From positions 1-6,625 of the forward strand of contig LKMM01000149.1 of NCBI GenBank assembly GCA_001563885.1: a stretch of 6,625 nt of DNA, given 5' to 3'. The stretch's first letter is position 1, and each line of letters opens with the position of its first letter. This document shows, in pieces, positions 4,742 to 6,625 of this stretch. The stretch is from Natrialbaceae archaeon B1-Br10_E2g27 (GTDB lineage: Archaea; Halobacteriota; Halobacteria; Halobacteriales; Natrialbaceae). Both the position numbers and the translations under genes were made by a program. The notes below the pieces were generated by a model. It did no database searches. It saw only the letters and a program-made list of their open reading frames with translations, and was not told where the DNA came from.

Positions 4742-6121
4742 TCACAACCCGAGTCCGCCAAAGCGGACGGTCTGTTCCTCTAGGACGTTCTCGCGGTTGT
4801 CGACCTGGCCGACGTCCTCGTAGGCGACTGGCCCCTCGACCTGTTCGGCGCGTGGGCCAGGCTCGTTCCCGATGTAGACGACGTTTGGGTTCGTGTTGTA
4901 CTCCTCGAGTAACCGAAACTGCGATTCGTTGTCGCCGTACTCACCCTGCAGGAGACGTTCTGCGTCCTCCTCGGTCAGCCCTTCGTCGTCGGCTGGCTCT
5001 TGGTCACCGTCTATGACGGCGATTGCCTCCTGAAGATCGTCGTCGTCCGGATCGTCCTCGAGCGCGCGGGCTAACGCGGTGTTTTCAAGATACTGCTGGG
5101 GGTCGCTTTCGGGGTCGTTCATATCGCCAAACTGGATGGCTCCGGGTGGACAGGCGTCGGCACAGGCGACGCGGCCGACCATCTCCTCGCCCATCTGTCC
5201 GTCCTGGCGGGCGGGGTCGAAGATACACTTTTCCATGACACCTTTTGGCCCGTGGCCGCTGACCCAGCGACCGCGCTGGTCGTACATCATCTCCTCGTCG
5301 TGTTCTTCGACCGGAACCTCCGGATCGTCCCAGCTGAAATAGTTGACGCCGTAGGGGCAGGCGACCTGACAGTACCGACAGCCGATACAGACGTCGTAAT
5401 CGGTCAAGACGAGTCCACCTTCGTCTCGCGTGTGACGGGCCGTCGTCGGACACACCTTCTCACAGGGGGCGTCCGTACAGTGCTGGCAGGGCCGGATCAG
5501 ATACTCGAAATCGCGGGTGGATTCGAAATCGTCGGCGTCGGGGGAGTCGACGATGCCATCCTCGTAGGCGATGATGTACATCCAGTTTGCCCCCGCGTCC
5601 CAGTTGTGCTCTGCGTTACAGGCCACTACACAGGAGAGACAGCCATCACACGTCTCCAGATCAAGCGCCATCCCCCACTGGACGCCGTCGCCGTCGGCTT
5701 CGTCTTCAGTGTCTTGCATCACACTCGGGTTCGCCTCCTCTCCACCATCGCTCGTCGCCCACGCGCCAAACCCTAGCGCACTTGCACCCACACCCATCTT
5801 CTTCATCGTCTCGCGGCGAGTCTCCTCGTCGGCTCCCAGTCGTGACAGCGCCGACTCGAGTCGACTCTCCTCGCGGGCGGCCTCGATTTCCTCGGCCATC
5901 GGCCGGTCGTCCTCGCCGAACTCGGAGACGACGTCCTCGTGATAGCGATCGTAAAACTCCGTCTCCGACAGTTCGCCTTTGGTCACTCGCATCGCATCTT
6001 TCGCCATCGCCATTCCGAGATCGGCGTCGTGGTCGCCGTCCTCGAGCAACTTCCGGTAGTTCTCTTCGGCCTCCTCACCCAGGGGATGGAACGGTTCGTC
6101 GTGGTCGTCGTCTCGGCTCAT
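4742..6121 (-). CDS. DmsB/NrfC-type four-cluster iron-sulfur protein
   Basis: Electron-transfer subunit of the ferredoxin-like family that works with molybdopterin oxidoreductases (DmsABC, PsrABC, NrfCD types). 459 residues with 15 Cys, all in cluster motifs: C158-C161-C164-C168, C212-C215-C220-C224, C245-C248-C251-C255, and C299 with C320 and C324. The second Cys of the last group is replaced by Asp302, so that cluster may be [3Fe-4S] or Asp-ligated. Residues 1-100 are a very acidic soluble extension. T-R-R-E-T-M-K-K-M-G followed by a Gly/Ala-rich hydrophobic stretch (101-122) looks like a Tat signal displaced inward. Residues about 335-459 are an acidic C-terminal extension; DmsB itself has about 205 residues. 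No catalytic Mo subunit or NrfD-type anchor is in the window. The upstream neighbour is a tRNA; the downstream one is a two-helix membrane protein. The start is supported by a Shine-Dalgarno-like GGGGTGAG. Electron-acceptor respiration is likely but the substrate is unknown. Confidence 0.9.
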   Translation of the reverse strand: MSRDDDHDEPFHPLGEEAEENYRKLLEDGDHDADLGMAMAKDAMRVTKGELSETEFYDRYHEDVVSEFGEDDRPMAEEIEAAREESRLESALSRLGADEETRRETMKKMGVGASALGFGAWATSDGGEEANPSVMQDTEDEADGDGVQWGMALDLETCDGCLSCVVACNAEHNWDAGANWMYIIAYEDGIVDSPDADDFESTRDFEYLIRPCQHCTDAPCEKVCPTTARHTRDEGGLVLTDYDVCIGCRYCQVACPYGVNYFSWDDPEVPVEEHDEEMMYDQRGRWVSGHGPKGVMEKCIFDPARQDGQMGEEMVGRVACADACPPGAIQFGDMNDPESDPQQYLENTALARALEDDPDDDDLQEAIAVIDGDQEPADDEGLTEEDAERLLQGEYGDNESQFRLLEEYNTNPNVVYIGNEPGPRAEQVEGPVAYEDVGQVDNRENVLEEQTVRFGGLGL

Positions 6122-6129
6122 CGAATAGA

Positions 6130-6137
6130 CTCACCCC
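6130..6137 (-). promoter_or_regulatory. Shine-Dalgarno-like site of the iron-sulfur protein gene
   Basis: The minus strand reads GGGGTGAG, of which GGTGA matches the archaeal anti-Shine-Dalgarno sequence. It ends 8 bases before the ATG whose first base is 6121. It is the clearest ribosome binding site in the window and supports the full-length start, including the acidic N-terminal extension. It also implies a leadered mRNA, unlike the leaderless genes nearby. Confidence 0.55.
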
Positions 6138-6332
6138 GATCCAGTTGGGGCCGCTCGAGTACCTTCATGAGTACGCTCTAACCAGCCACGCGCTCAAAAC
6201 CAACTGCCTTGCATGTGATGGGGATCAGTCATCGCGTCGAGGTGTCTCGAGGAGTGGGTTGGGTGGTGTCGTATCGCGCCGGGGGGAAACGACGCGAAGA
6301 CGTGCTCGCTTCGCTCGCCGTATCGTGTCCTG

Positions 6333-6336
6333 AAAA
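6333..6336 (-). terminator. Short T-run after tRNA-Ser
   Basis: Directly after the tRNA 3' end the minus strand reads GCTTTTCA. A T-run of four is a minimal archaeal termination signal and is well placed, but it is short. Confidence 0.3.
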
Positions 6337-6337
6337 G

Positions 6338-6422
6338 CGCCGAGGGGGAGATTTGAACTCCCGAGTCCGTGAGGACAGCAGATTTCGAATCTGCCGCCTT
6401 GGCCAGGCTAGGCTACCTCGGC
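6338..6422 (-). tRNA. tRNA-Ser (anticodon CGA)
   Basis: 85-base class II tRNA reading UCG codons. The acceptor stem GCCGAGG pairs with CCTCGGC and is followed by discriminator G at 6338. The D arm contains GCC...TGGCCAA...GGC. The anticodon stem GCAGA/TCTGC encloses the 7-base loop TTCGAAA, giving anticodon CGA after U33. The long variable arm has the stem GTCC/GGAC with loop TCAC, diagnostic of Ser/Leu-type tRNAs. The T arm is GGGAG-TTCAAAT-CTCCC. No CCA is encoded, as usual in haloarchaea, and there is no intron. A TATA-like box lies about 27 bp upstream. Confidence 0.95.
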
Positions 6423-6446
6423 TCACTCTCACCTACTCGAGAGACG

Positions 6447-6452
6447 TTTTTA
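6447..6452 (-). promoter_or_regulatory. TATA-like box of tRNA-Ser
   Basis: The minus strand reads TAAAAA inside ACGGGTAAAAACG. Its centre is about 27 bp before the first base of the mature tRNA (6422), so transcription would start at or very near the tRNA 5' end. Its edge is about 47 bp from the hairpin at the right end of the window. Confidence 0.6.
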
Positions 6453-6498
6453 CCCGTTTCGATTCGTCGCGCCAGCTGTGACACCGTCTCGAGGGGTA

Positions 6499-6533
6499 GT
6501 GAAGTACCTCGGGGTCAAGCCCCGAGGCTTCAC
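6499..6533. repeat. 14-bp hairpin with 2-base bulge
   Basis: GTGAAG (6499-6504) pairs with CTTCAC (6528-6533), and CCTCGGGG (6507-6514) pairs with CCCCGAGG (6520-6527). The unpaired TA (6505-6506) is on the left arm and the loop is TCAAG. It is the strongest secondary structure in the window and is not next to a stop codon of any gene seen here, so a transcription terminator for a visible gene is unlikely. Confidence 0.85.
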
Positions 6534-6559
6534 CGTTTTGACCGCACGCCCCAAAACGG
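6533..6559. repeat. Second stem-loop at right edge
   Basis: CCGTTTTG (6533-6540) pairs perfectly with CAAAACGG (6552-6559) around an 11-base loop. It directly continues from the preceding hairpin, with one base shared. Two adjacent perfect stems suggest a structured RNA or a mobile-element end. Confidence 0.7.
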
Positions 6560-6625
6560 GCCGTGCCGTCGCAGGCGAATTTAATTTCCCTCGACCTTCC
6601 CAAGATGGGTCGGCTGGAATTAACA

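Larger units (their letters stand above)
6499..6625 (-). mobile_element. Probable end of an IS200/IS605-type (TnpB/IS1341-group) element, body outside window
   Basis: A strong hairpin with a 2-base bulge (6499-6533) is followed by a second stem-loop (6533-6559) and a third weaker one (CGACC 6592-6596 with GGTCG 6608-6612). Subterminal bulged hairpins are the end structures recognised by TnpA transposases of the IS200/IS605 family. In haloarchaeal IS1341-type elements the right end also encodes a structured guide-like RNA overlapping the 3' end of tnpB. Read on the minus strand, this would be a right end with tnpB beyond 6625. No recognisable TnpB residues are visible: the minus-strand frames contain no zinc-finger or RuvC motif. 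A left end on the plus strand, or a regulatory structure without an element, cannot be excluded. No target-site duplication is expected for this family. Confidence 0.45.

Noticed and set aside
5587..6333. 248-codon plus-strand frame opposite the iron-sulfur protein
   Set aside because: Its product is Arg/Ser/Pro-rich with no family resemblance; it is the GC-driven antisense frame of the real minus-strand gene.
6209..6481. 90-codon plus-strand frame across the tRNA
   Set aside because: It runs through the tRNA-Ser gene antisense and has no family resemblance.
6605..6625. ATG after an AT-rich box (6578-6588) that could start a plus-strand gene leaving the window
   Set aside because: Only seven codons are visible and the region is part of the hairpin-rich putative element end; not enough to call a gene.
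1..6625. CRISPR array, rRNA or defence gene cassette
   Set aside because: No regular repeat-spacer pattern, no rRNA-like sequence, and all sizeable genes are metabolic, electron-transfer or unknown single genes.

Overview
The window looks like a piece of a haloarchaeal chromosome. It is GC-rich, its proteins are acidic (Asp/Glu-rich, Lys-poor), and the hexamer CTCGAG recurs throughout. Several genes have an AT-rich TATA-like box about 25-30 bp before the start codon, the arrangement expected for leaderless archaeal transcripts. The tRNA is a class II archaeal-type gene with no encoded CCA. The CTCGAG density would fit a Natrialbales-type genome, but that placement is inference.

Left part (1-1380): two minus-strand genes. 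The 5' part of an alpha-D-phosphohexomutase (phosphoglucomutase/phosphomannomutase family) runs off the left edge. Upstream of it is a MaoC-type (R)-specific enoyl-CoA hydratase with an unusual N-terminal helix-like extension. Each has its own TATA-like box.

Middle part (1380-4440): a gene-free stretch of about 360 bp, then three plus-strand genes. These are a small DUF192 protein with a GTG start, an unrecognised 175-residue protein preceded by 11-bp-spaced TTAC repeats, and a 535-residue LeuA/CimA-family acyltransferase, probably (R)-citramalate synthase for isoleucine synthesis. Two short ORFs overlap the start of the cimA-like gene and could be leader peptides or could mean the start is misplaced.

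Right part (4440-6625): convergent with cimA, on the minus strand, lie a 65-residue two-helix membrane protein and, upstream of it, a 459-residue DmsB/NrfC-type iron-sulfur protein. The iron-sulfur protein has four cluster motifs, one with Asp where Cys is expected, and a Tat-like motif about 100 residues in. No molybdopterin catalytic subunit or NrfD-type anchor lies in the window. Next are tRNA-Ser(CGA) with its own TATA-like box and, at the right edge, a set of hairpins that resembles the end of an IS200/IS605 (TnpB/IS1341-group) element whose body lies outside the window.

Most of the content is ordinary metabolism and is not one operon. The parts most worth a second look are the iron-sulfur protein, the cimA leader region, the phased repeats at 2078-2114 and the hairpin-rich right edge.
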